Shown here: positions 25,301-37,570 of the stretch, one piece after another
Layout of the letters: every line of letters starts with the position of its first letter
How positions within the stretch are numbered: the first letter of the stretch is position 1
DNA from: Panulirus ornatus
Taxonomy: Eukaryota > Arthropoda > Malacostraca > Decapoda > Palinuridae
Length of the DNA: 64,000 bases
NCBI RefSeq assembly: GCF_036320965.1
Contig: NC_092238.1
Location: 21,485,286-21,549,285 of the forward strand
Direction of reading: 5' to 3'
Notes under the pieces: generated by a model
Database searches by the model: none
What the model was told of the DNA's origin: nothing
What the model saw: only the letters and a program-made list of their open reading frames with translations
Made by a program: the position numbers and the translations under genes

Positions 25301-28300
25301 GTGGGTGCTGTTTGTGATGTATGGTCGTGGGATGCCCTGTATGTGATATAAGGCTGTAGGTGGGAGCTGTAGGTGATGTATGGTACGAGGGTACTGTATG
25401 TGATGTAAGTTTGTACGTGGGTGCTGTATGTGATGTACGTTTAAATTAGGGCACTTTATGTGATGTAGGGTCGTAGGTGGGTCCTGTATGTGATGCATGG
25501 TCTAGGCGGGTGTTGTATGTGATGTATGGTCTTAGGTGGGTGCTGTATGTGAAATATGGTCGGAGAAGGGTACTGTATATGATGTATGGTCGAAGATAGG
25601 TGCTGTATGTGATGTATAGTCGTAGGTAGGTGCTATATGTGATGTATGGTCGTAGGCGGGTGCTGTATGTGATGTAAGGTAGCAGGTGTATGCCGTATGT
25701 GACATATGGTCGTATGTGGAGGCTGTATGTGATGTATGGTCGTAGGTGGGAGCTGTATGGGATATATGGTCGTAGGCGGAGCTGTATGTGATATAAGGTT
25801 GCAGGTGGGTGCTGAATGTGATGTAAGTTTGTAGGTGTGTTCTGTTTGTGATCTATGTTCTTAGGTGGATGCTTTATGTGACGTATGGTCGTAGGTGGGT
25901 GCTGTATGTGATGTATATTCGTAGGTGGGTGCAATATGTGATGTAAGTTTGTAGGTGGATGCTGTGTATGGTGTACTGTCGTAGATGGGTGCTGTATGTG
26001 TTGCAAGGTTCTAGGTGGTTACTCTGTGTGATGTATGGTCGTAGTTAGGTGCAGTATGTAGAGTAAGGTCATAGGTGGGTGTTGTACGTGATGTATGGTC
26101 GTAGGTGGGTAGTGTATGTGATATAAGGTTCCTTGTGGGTGCTGTATGTGATGTATGGTCGAATGTGGGTACTGTAGATGATGTATGGTAGCAGGATGTT
26201 CTGTATGTGATATGTGGTTGTAGGTGGGGGCTGTTTGTGAAGTATGGTAGGTATGTGCTGTATGTATTGTAAAGTCGTAGGTGGGTACTGTATGTGATGT
26301 ATGGTCGTATGTGGGTGCCCTATGTGATGAAAGGTTGTAGGTAGGTGCTGTGTATGATGTATGGTCGTAGATGGGTACCGTATGTGATGTATGGTCGTAC
26401 GTGGGTGCTGTTTGTGATGCAAGTTTGTATGTAGTTGCTGTATGTGATGTATGGTCGTAGGTGGGTGTTGTGTCTGAGGTAAGTTGTATGTGGGTGCTGT
26501 ATGTGATGTATGATCGTCCTATGGCTGTTGCATGTGCTCTATATACAGGTTGTATGTGGGTACTGTATATAATGTAAGGCTGCATTTGGGTGCTGTATGT
26601 GATGTATGGTCATAGGTGGGTGCTCTATGTGATGTATAGACGTATGTTGGTGCTGTGTCTGATTTATGGTCATACGTGGGAGCTGTACGTGATACAAGTT
26701 TGCAGGCTGGTGCTGTATGTATTGTAAGGTTATAGATGGGTGCTATATGTGATGTACGGTGGTAGGTGGGGGCTGTATGTGATGTATGGTCATATGTGGG
26801 TGCTGTATATGTTGTGCGTTTGAAGGATGATTTTGTATGTGATGTATGGTCGTAGGATGTTGCTGTATGTGATATAAAGTTGTAGGTGGGAGATGTATGT
26901 GAAATATGTTAGGTGGGTGCTGTATATGATGTAAGTTTGTACGTGGGTGCTGTATGTGATGTTCCGTTAAAGGTGGGTGTTTTATGTGATGTATGTTCGT
27001 AGGTGGATGCTGTATGGGATGTAAGGTCGTGAGTGGGTGTTCTATGTGTTGTATGGTCGTATGTAGGTGCTGTATGTAATGTATGGTCGGAGAAGGGTGC
27101 TGTAAGTGATGTATGGTCGTAGGTGGGTTCTGTATGTGATGTACGGTTGTATGTGCGTGCCCTATGTGATGTATGGTCGTAGGTCGGTATTGTATGTGAA
27201 GTATGGTTGTAGGTTGGTGCTGTATGTGATGTAATGCTGTAGGTGGGTGCTGTATGTGATGTAATGTTATAGGTGGGTGCTGTATGTGATGTAGCGTCGT
27301 ACGTTGGTGCTGTATATGTATGGTCGTAGGTGGATGCTGTATGTGATGTATGGGCGTAGATGGGTGCTTATGTGATGTAAGTCTGTAGGTGGGTGCTGTA
27401 TGTGATATATGGTCGTAGGTGGGTATTTAATATGATGTATGGTCGTGGTTGGGTGCTGTATGTGATGTATGGACATAGAACTGTGCAGTATATGATGCGT
27501 GGTCGAACGTAGGTTCTGTATGTAATGTATGGTCGTAGGCGGGTGCTGTATGTGATGTATTGTCGTAGGTGGGTGCTGTAAGTGATATACGGTCGTAGGT
27601 GGGTACTGTATGTGATGTATGGTCGTACGTGGGTGCTGTATGTGATGTAAGTTTGCAGGTGGGTGCTATATGTGATGTAAGTTTATAAGTAGATGCTGTA
27701 TGTGATCTATGGTCGTATATGGATGGTCTATGTGATGTATGGTCGTAGTTGGGTGCTGTATGTGATAAACGGCCATAAGTGGGTGCTGTATGTGATATAA
27801 GCTCGTAGGTGGATGCTGTCTGTGGTGTACAGTCGTAGGTGGGTGCTGTATATGTTGTAAGGTTGTAGGTTATTGCATTGTGTGATATACAATCGTAGGG
27901 AGGTGCTGTATGTGATGTAAGTTTCTAGGTGGGTGCTGTATGTGTTGTACGGTCGTAGGTAGGTGCTGTATGTGATGTATGGTCGTATGTGGTTGCCATA
28001 GGTGAAGAGAGGTTATAGCTGGGTGCTATATGTAATGTATGGTCGTAGGTGGGTGCTGTATGTAATGTATGGTCGTAGGTGGGTGCTGTATGTGTTGTAA
28101 GGTTGTAGGTGGGTGCCGTATGTGATGTAAGCTTGTAGGAGGATGCTCTGCGGTGTACGGTTATAGTTGGGTGCTGTATGTGATGGAAGGTTGTAGGTGG
28201 ATGCTGGATATGAATATGGTCGTAGGAGGGTGTTGTGTGTGATGTATGGTCGTAGAAGGGTGCTGTATGTGATATAAGGTTGCAGGTTGGAGTTGTGTGT

Positions 28301-31300
28301 GATGTAAGTTTGTAGGTAGGTGCTGTATGTGATCTATGGTCCTAGGTGGATGCTCTATTTGATGTATGGTCGTAGGTGGGTGCTGTATGTGATGTACGGT
28401 CGTAGGTGGGTGCTGTATGTGATGTAAGCTTGTAGGAGGATGCTCTGTGGTGTACGGCTATAGTTGGGTGCTGTATGTGTTGTAAGGTTGTAGGTGATTG
28501 CTCTGTGTAATATATGGTCATATGTAGGTGCTGTAGGTAAAGTAAGGTCGTAGGTGGGTCTGTATGTATTGTATTGTCGTAGGTATGTGCTGTATGTGAT
28601 GTAAGTTCGTAGGTGGGTGCTGTATGTATTGTAAGGTTGTAAGTAGGTGCTGTATGTGATGTATGGCCGTAAGTGGGTGACATAGGTGATGAGAGGTTGT
28701 AGGTGGGTGCTGTATATGATATAAGGTTCCAGTTGGGTACTGTATGTGATGTAAGGTATGTGGGTTCTGGATGTGAGATATGGTCGTAGGTGGGTGTTGT
28801 ATGTGATGTATGTTCGTAGGTTGATGCTGTTTGTGATATAAGGTTGCAGGTGGGTGCTGTATGTGATGTAAGTTTGTCAGTAAGCGCTGTATGTGATCTG
28901 TGGTCGTAGTTGTAGGCTCTATGTGATGTATGGTCGTAGGTGGATGCTGCACGTGATGTATGGTCGTAGGTGGTGCTGTATATGATGTAAGGTCGCATGT
29001 GGGTGCGTTTGTACGTTTGTAGGTTGGCGCTGTATGTGATCTATGGTCTAAGGTAGATGCTCTATGTGATGCATGGTCGTAGATGGGTGCTGTATGTGAT
29101 ATATGGTCGTAAGTGAGTGCTTTATGTGTTGTAAGTTTATAAGTGGATGCTGTCTGTGGTTTACGTTCGTAGGTGGGTGCTGCATGTGTTGTAAGGTTGT
29201 AGGTAATTTCTTTGTGTAATATATGATAGTAAGTAAGTGCTATATGCGAAGTAAGGTCGTAGGTGGGTGATGTATGTGATGTATTGGCGTAGGTAGGTGC
29301 TGTATGTGATATATGGTCGTAGAACGATGCTGTATGTGATTTATAGTCGTAGGTGGGTGCTGTATTTGAGGTAAGTTCGTAAGTTGGTGCTGTATGGAAT
29401 GTGTGGTCGTAGAAGGATGCTGTATGTAATATATGGTCGTAGGTGGGTGCTGTATGTGATGTGTGGTCGTAGATGGGTGCTTTATGTTATTCATTCGCGA
29501 AGGTAGGTGCTGAATGTGATATAAAGTTGTAGGTGGGTGCTGTAAGTGATGTAAGGCTGTAGGTGGGTGCTGTATGTGATGTATGGTCATAGAAGGTTGT
29601 TGTATGTGAGATATAATCGTAGGTGGGCGCTGTATGTCATATATGGTCGTAAGTGGGTGCTGTAGTTGATGTAAGATTGTAGGGTAGGTACTGTATGTGA
29701 AGTGTGGTCGTAGGTGGGTGTTGTATGTAATGTAAGGTTTAAGTGGGTACTGTATTTGATGTATGGTCGTTGGTTAGTGCTGTATGTGATGTATGGTCGT
29801 AGGTTGGTGCTGTTTGTGATATAAGGTTGTAGGTGGGGGCTGTATGTGATGCATGGTCATAGGTGGGTGCTATATATAATGAAAAGTTGTAGGTGGCTGC
29901 TGAATGTGATGTATGGTCGTAGGTGGGTGTTATATACCATACATGGTCGTAGGTGGGTGCTGTATGTGATATATGGGCGTAGGTGGGTGCTGTATGTGAT
30001 GTATGTTCGTAATTGGGTGCTGTATGTGCTTTATGGTCGGAGGTAGGTGTTGTATGTGATATAAAGTTGTAGGTGGGTGCTGAATGTGATGTATGTTCGT
30101 TGGTGTGAGCTGTATGTGATGTAAGGTTATTGGTGGATGCTGTATGTGATGTATGGTTGTAGGTGGGTAATGTATATGATGTATGCTTGTAGGTGGGTGC
30201 TTTGTGTGATGTATGGTCGTGGTTGGGTGCTCTATGTAATGAAAGGTTGTAAGTGGGTGCTATATGTGATGCTTGGTCGTAGGTGGGTCTTATATGTGAT
30301 ATATGGTCGTAGGTGGGTGCTGTGTGTGATGTATGGTCGAAGGTGGGTGCTGTATGTTATGTAAGGTTACAGGTGGGTGCTGTATGTGATGTATGGCCAT
30401 GGGTGGATGCTGTAATGATGTATGGTCGAAGGTTGGTGCTTTATGTGATATAAGATCGTAGGTGAGTGTTGTATGTCATGTAAGTTTCTAGGTGGGTGCT
30501 GTGTGTGATGTACGGTCGTAGGTGGGTGCTGTATGGGAAATATAGTCGTAGGTGGAATCTGTATGTCATGTATGGTCGTATGTGGGTGCTGTACGTGATG
30601 TCAGGTTGTAGGTAGGTTCTGTATGTGATGTATGGTCGTAGGGTGGTGCTTTATGTGATGTATGGTCGTAGGTGGGTACTTTATGTGATGTACTGTCTTT
30701 GGTGGGCGCTGTATCTGATTTATGGTCGTAGAAGGTTACTGTATGTGATGTATGGTCGTAGAAGGTTACTGTATATGATGTATGGTCGTAGGTAGGTGCT
30801 GTATGTGATGTATGGTCGTAGGTGGGTGAATTATATGATGTATTGTCGTAGATGAGTGCTATATGTGATGTATAATCGTAGGTGGGTGCTCTATGTAGAT
30901 TGTAAGTGGGTGCTGTATGTGATGTATGGGCGTACGTGGGTGCCCTATGTGATGTATGGTCGTAATTGGGTGCTGTATGTGCTTTATGGTCGTAGATGGT
31001 GTTGTATGTGATGTAAGGTTGTAGGTCTGTGATGTACGTGATGTATGGTCGTAGGTGTGTGCTGTATATGAAAGAAGGTTGTCGGTGGTGCTGTATGTGA
31101 TGTATGGTTGTAGGAGGGTGCTATATGTGATGTATGGTTGTAGGTGGGTACTCTATGTGATGTATGGTCGTAGTGGATGCTCTACGTAATGAAAGGTTGT
31201 AGGTGGGTGCTGTATGTGATGCATGGTCGTAGGTGGGTGTTATATGTGACGTACCGTCGTAGATGGATGCTGTATGTGATGTATGGTCGTAGGTGGGTGC

Positions 31301-31589
31301 TGAATGTTATGTAAGGTTGCCGGTGGGTGCTGTATGTGATGTATGGCCGTAGGCTGGTGCTGTAATGATGTATGGCCGCAGGATGGTGCTGTATGTGATG
31401 TATGATCGTAGGTGGGTGTTGTATGTGATGTAAGTTTCTAGGTGGGTGCTTTGTGTGATGTCCGGTCGTAGGTGTGTGTGTATGTATTGTAAGCTTGTAA
31501 GTGGGTGCTCTATGTATTGTAAGGTCGTAGGTTGGTGCTGTATTTGATGCCTGGTCCTAGGTGGGTGCTGTATGTGATGTAAGTTTGTA

Positions 31590-34500
31590 GGTGGGTGCTA
31601 TATGTGATGTATGGTTGTAGGTGGGTACTGTATGTGATGTATGGTCGTAGGTAGGTGCTGTATGTGATATATGGTCGTAGGTGGGTGAAATATCTGATGT
31701 ATTATCGTAGATCGATGTTGTATGTGATGTGAGGTTTTATGTGGGTGCTTTATGTGATATATGTGATGTATAGTCCTAGTGGGTGCTGCATGTAATGCAT
31801 GGCATAGGTGGGTGCTGTATGTGATGTATGGTCGCAGATGGGTTCTGTATGTGATGTATAGTCGTAGGTGGGTGCTGTAAGTGATATAAGGTCGTAGGTG
31901 TGTGCTGTATGTGATCTAAGGTTGTAGGTGGGTGCTGTCTCCTTTATGGTCATAGTTTGGTGCTGCATGTGATGTATGGTCGTATGTTGGTGCTGCATGT
32001 GATGCATGGTCACAGGTAGGTGCTGTATGTGATGTAAGGTCTTAATTGGGAGCTGTATTAGCTGTATGGTCGTACGTTGTGCTGTATATGATATAAGGTC
32101 GTAGTTGGGTGCTGATGTGACGTGTGGTCGCAGGTCGGTGCTGTGTTTGATATAGGTTTGTAGGTGGGTGCTGTGTGTGATGTACGGTCGTAGGTGGGTG
32201 CTGCATGCTATGTAAGGTTATTCGTGTGTGCTATATATAATGTGCAGTCGTATCTGGGTGCTGTATGTGATATAAGGTTTTACGTGGGTGCTGTATGCGA
32301 TGTATAGTCGCAGGTGGGCTCAATGTAATGTAAGGTTCTTGGTGGGTAGTGTATGTGATATATGGATGTAGTCGGTGCCGTGTGTGATATATGGTCGTAA
32401 TTGAGTGCCGTATGAGCAGTATGGTCGGAGGTGGGTGCTGTATGTGACGTAAGGTTGTAGGTGGGTGCTGTATGTGATGTATGGTCGTCAGTGAGCGCTG
32501 TATGTGATGTAAGGTTGTAGGTGGCTGCTCTATGTGATGTGTGGGCGTAGTTGGGTGTTGTATGTGATGTAAGTTTGCTGGTGGGTGCTGTATGTGACGA
32601 ATGGACGTAGGTGGGTGCTGTATGTAATGTAAGGTTGTAGGTGGGTGCTGTATGTGATTTCTGGTCGTAGGTGGGTGCTGCATGTGATTTATGGCCGTAG
32701 ATGGGTGCTGTATGTAATGTAAGGTTGTAGGTGGGTGCTCTATGCGATGTATGGTCGTAGTTGGGTGCTGTATGTGATGTACGTTTGTACGTGGGTGCTG
32801 TATTTGATGTAAGGTTGTAGGTGGGTGCTGTATTTGATGTAAGGTTGTAGGTGGGTGCTGTATATGATGTATAGTCGTAGGTGGGTGCTGTATGCGATGT
32901 CTGATTGTAGGTGGGTGCTGTATGTGATGTAAGGTTGTAGGTGGGTGCTGTATGTGATGTATGGTCGTAGGTGCGTGCTGATGTTATACAAGGTGTAGGT
33001 GGATGCTATATGTGATGTAGGTTTTAGTTGGGTGCTGTATGTGATTTATTGGCGAAGGTACATGCTGTATGTAATGTACAGTATGGTCGTAGGTGAGTGC
33101 TGTATGTGAAATATTGTCCTGGATGGGTGCTGTATGCACTATATGATCTTAGGTAGGTTCTGCATGTGATGTATGGTCGTAGGTGGGTGTAGTATGTAAT
33201 GTATTTTTGTAGGTGGGTGCTGTTGTGATGTATGGTCGTATGTGGGTGCTGTATGTGATGTATGGTGATTAGGTAGGTGCTGTATGTGATGTATGGTCGT
33301 AGATGGTGCTGTATGTGATGAAGTGTCCGAGGTGGGTGCTTTGTGTGATGTCGTAGTGTAGGTGTGTGCTGTATGTGATGTAAGGTTGTAGTGGGTGCTT
33401 ATGTGATGTAATGGTCGAAGTGGGTGCTATGTGATGTAGGTTCAAGTGGGTGCTGTATGTATTATTGGTCGTAGGTTGGTGTTGTGTGATGTATGTGCTG
33501 TAGGTGGGTGCTGTATTGATTATGGTGAAGTGGGTGCTGTATGTAATGTGTAGGTTTACGTGAGGTGCTGTATGTGATTATTGTAGGTGGGTATGTATGT
33601 ATGAGGGGTGCTGTATGTGATGTATGGTCTGTAGGTGGTGTGCTATGTGTGATATAGGTCGTAGGTGGGTGCTGTATGTGATGTATGGTCGTAGGTGGTG
33701 CTGTATGTGATTATAGTAGTTGGTCGTAGATGGTGTGCTGTATGTGTGTATGTGTAGTATGTGTGGGTGCTTATGTATGAAGGTGTAGTGGGTAGCTTAT
33801 GTGATGTTGGTCGAGGATGGGCTTATGTGATGTAATATAGTTAGGTGGGTGCTGTATGTGATGTATGGTCGTAAGTGGGTGCTGTATGTGATGTAAGTTG
33901 TAGGTGGGTGCTGTATGTGATTATGGTCGTAGTTGGGTGCTTATGAGTTGTATATGGTGTATGGATGGTGTGTATGGTTGTGATATGTTCGTAGGTCGTG
34001 CTGTATGTGATGCTTCGTAGGTGGTGCTGTATGTAGAAGTCGTAGTGATTATGTCGAGTGGGTGCTGTATGTGATGTATGGTCGTAGGTGGGTGCTGTAT
34101 GTGAAATTGTAGTGTGGTACTGTATGTGATGTATGGTCGTAGTTGGATACTCTGTAATGTAATGGTTGTAGGTGGGTGCTGTATTATGTAGGTCGTAGGT
34201 GGGATGTGTATGTGTATATGTCGTAGTGGTCTGTATGTGAGTAATGGTCGTAGGTGGGGCTGTAGTGATGTATGAAGTACGGTGGGTGCTGTATGTGATG
34301 TAAGGCTGTAGGTGGTGCTGTAATGATGTATGGTTGTAGGTGGTGCTGTATGTGATGTATGACGTAGGGGGGTGTACGTATGTATGTATGTCGTAGGTGG
34401 GTGCTGTAGTGATGTCGTCATTAGTGGGTCTGTATGTGATGTAGTCGTAGTGGGTGCTCTAGTGATGTATGGTCGTAGGTGGTGCTGTATGTGATGTATG

Positions 34501-37500
34501 GTCTAGGTGGGTGCTGTATGTGATGTAGTTTGTAGGTGGGGTATTGTGATGTATGGTCGTAGGTAGGGTCTTATGTGATAGTATGGTCGTAGGTGGGTGC
34601 TTATTGATGTAAGTATCGTAGGTGGGTGCTGTATGATGATGTTAGTGATGGTGACGGTTGTGGTGATGTTGGTCGTGGTTGTTGCTGTATGTGATGTAAG
34701 TTGGTGGGTGCTGCTGTATGATGGCCGTAGGTGTGGTGCTTGTATGTGATGTATGGTCGCAGGATGGGTGTTGTGATGTGATGTAGTTATGTGTGAGTTG
34801 GGTGGTCTTTAGTGATGATGGTCGTATTAGGTGTGTGCTGTATGTGATGTAAGGTTGTAGGTGGGTGCTTATGTATGTAAGGTCGTAGTTGGTGCTATGT
34901 GATGTATAGTCGTATGTGGTGTGCTATGTTGTATGTGTCCGTGGGTGCTTATGTGGATGTAAGCTGTAAGGTGGGGCTGTATTATATATGTCGTAGTGGG
35001 TGCTGTATATGATGTAAGGTCGTAGTGGGTGCTGTATGTGATGTATGGTCGATGGTCTGGGTGCTGTGTATGTGATGTGGTTTGTAGGTGGTGCTGTATG
35101 TGATGTATGGTCGTAGGTGGTGCTGCATGGATGTATAGTTGTAGATGGTGCTGTATATGATATGTGTTGTATGTGGGTGCTGTATGTGAATAAGTTTTGT
35201 GGTGTGTGTATGGATGTATGTCGCAGGGTTCTCGATGTTAATGTATATGGTCGTAGGTGGGTGCTGTATGTGATGTATAGTTGTAGATGGGTGCTGTATG
35301 TGATAAGGTGTTAGTGGGTGCTATTTTGTTATGTCGTTGGGGTGCTGTATGTGATGGGTGTCGTGTAGCGTGGTGCTGTCAGTTGTGTGATGTAAATGTT
35401 ATAAGTCGGTGCTGTATGTAATGTATGGTCGTAGGTGAGTGTTGTATGTGATGTATACGCGTAGGTAGGTACTGTATGTGATGTATGTCTAGAAGGTAGT
35501 GTGTTAGTGAGGGGTTGTATTTAAGGTAAGTCTAGTGGTCTGTATGTGATATATGGTCGTAGGTGGGTGCTGTATGTGATATATGGTCGTAGATGGGTGC
35601 TGTATGTGTTACATTTTCGAAAGTGGGTGCTGTATGTGATGTAAGGTTGTAGGTGGAATGCTGTAAGTGATGTAAGGTTGTAGGTGGGCGTAGTATGTGA
35701 AGTATAGTCGTAGGTGGGTGCGGTATGTCATATGTGGTCGTAGGTGGGTGCTGTAGGTGATGTCATATTATATAGGTAGGTTCTGTATGTGATGTATTGT
35801 CGTAGGTGGGTGCTTTAAGTGATGTATGGTCGTAGGTGAGTACTGTATGTGATGTATTGTCTTTTGTGGGCGCTGTATGTGATGTATGGTTGTAGCAGGG
35901 TGCCGTATGTGATGTATGGTCGTAGGTAGGTGCTGTATGTGATATATGGTCGTAGGTGGGTGAAATATCTGATGTATTATCGTAGATCGATGTTGTATGT
36001 GATGTGAGGTTTTATGTGGGTGCTTTATGTGATATATGTGATCTATAGTCCTAGTGGGTGCTGCATGTAATGCATGGCATAGGTGGGTGCTGTATGTGAT
36101 GTATGGTCGCAGATGGGTTCTGTATGTGATGTATAGTCGTAGGTGGGTGCTGTAAGTGATGTAAGGTCGTAGGTGTGTGCTGTATGTGATCTAAGGTTGT
36201 AGGTGGGTGCTGTCTCCTTTATGGTCATAGGTTGGTGCTGCATGTGATGTATGGTCGTATGTGGGTGCTGCATGTGATGCATGGTCACAGGTAGGTGCTG
36301 TATGTGATGTAAGGTCTTAATTGGGAGCTGTATTAGCTGTATGGTCGTACGTTGGTGCTGTATATGATATAAGGTCGTAGTTGGGTGCTGCATGTGACGT
36401 GTGGTCGTAGGTCGGTGCTGTGTTTGATATAGGTTTGTAGGTGGGTGCTGTGTGTGATGTACGGTCGTAGGTGGGTGCTGCATGCGATGTAAGGTTATTC
36501 GTGTGTGCTATATATAATGTGCAGTCGTATCTGGGTGCTGTATGTGATATAAGGTTTTACGTGGGTGCTGTATGCGATGTATAGTCGCAGGTGGGCTCCA
36601 ATGTAATGTAAGGTTCTTGGTGGGTAGTGTATGTGATATATGGATGTAAGTCGGTGCCGTGTGTGATATGTGGTCGTAATTGAGTGCCGTATGAGCAGTA
36701 TGGTCGGAGGTGGGTGCTGTATGTGACGTAAGGTTGTAGGTGGGTGCTGTATGTGATGTATGGTCGTCAGTGAGCGCTGTATGTGATGTAAGGTTGTAGG
36801 TGGCTGCTCTGTGTGATGTGTGGGCGTAGTTGGGTGTTGTATGTGATGTAAGTTTGCTGGTGGGTGCTGTATGTGACGAATGGACGTAGGTGCGTGCTGT
36901 ATGTAATGTAAGGTTGTAGGTGGGTGCTGTATGTGATTTCTGGTCGTAGGTGGGTGCTGCATGTGATTTATGGCCGTAGATGGGTGCTGTATGTAATGTA
37001 AGGTTGTAGGTGGGTGCTCTATGCGATGTATGGTCGTAGTTGGGTGCTGTATGTGATGTACGTTTGTACGTGGGTGCTGTATTTGATGTAAGGTTGTAGG
37101 TGGGTGCTGTATTTGATGTAAGGTTGTAGGTGGGTGCTGTATATGATGTATAGTCGTAGGTGGGTGCTGTATGCGATGTCTGATTGTAGGTGGGTGCTGT
37201 ATGTGATGTAAGGTTGTAGGTGGGTGCTGTATGTGACGTATGGTCGTAGGTGCGTGCTGCATGTTATACAAGGTTGTAGGTGGATGCTATATGTGATGTA
37301 GGTTTTTAGTTGGGTGCTGTATGTGATATATGGCCGAAGGTACATGCTGTATGTAATGTACAGTATGGTCGTAGGTGAGTGCTGTATGTGAAATATTGTC
37401 CTGGATGGGTGCTGTATGCACTATATGATCTTAGGTAGGTTCTGCATGTGATGTATGGTCGTAGGTGGGTGTAGTATGTAATGTATTTTTGTAGGTGGGT

Positions 37501-37570
37501 GCTGTTCGTGATGTATGGTCGTATGTGGGTGCTGTATGTGATGTATGGTGATAGGTAGGTGCTTTATGTG
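31590..37570. repeat. Two near-identical 1.7-kb blocks about 4.28 kb apart
   Basis: The block 31590-33300 recurs at about 35865-37570 with very few differences. Anchors: GTGGGTGCTTTATGTGATAT at 31741 and 36016 (offset 4275), and CATGCTGTATGTAATGTACAG at 33061 and 37343 (offset 4282). The blocks share rare features such as a shortened CTGTCTCCTTTATGGTCATA monomer and a GTGAAATATTGTCC monomer. The identity is much higher than between typical monomers in the array. The intervening 33300-35530 is indel-rich. Either a recent segmental duplication or two misassembled versions of one locus would give this picture. Confidence 0.85.
33300..35530. repeat. Indel-riddled section of the 30-bp array
   Basis: Monomers here are frequently 26-29 bases because single bases are missing (GTAGGTGGTGCTG for GTAGGTGGGTGCTG, GTAGTGGGTG for GTAGGTGGGTG). 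The 30-base register is lost from monomer to monomer and long open frames disappear. Register is regained near 35540. Deletions concentrate in G runs and dinucleotide steps, the expected pattern of unpolished long reads. Confidence 0.75.

Larger units (their letters stand above)
15430..29215. repeat. About 600-bp (20-monomer) higher-order unit within the 30-bp array
   Basis: A marker monomer reading TGATTGCTCTGTGTGATAT recurs at about 15436, 16026, 16386, 17424, 18139, 18738, 20948, 21548, 23231, 23829, 27870, 28495 and 29204. Several intervals are 590-600 bases (15436 to 16026, 18139 to 18738, 20948 to 21548, 23231 to 23829), which is 20 monomers. A second marker, GGTTCCAGTTGGGTGCTG, keeps a similar spacing (22893 to 23493 is 600). 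Other intervals (360, 625, 709, 715, 1038) reflect gain or loss of monomers. The markers become rare in the right half of the array. Confidence 0.8.
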
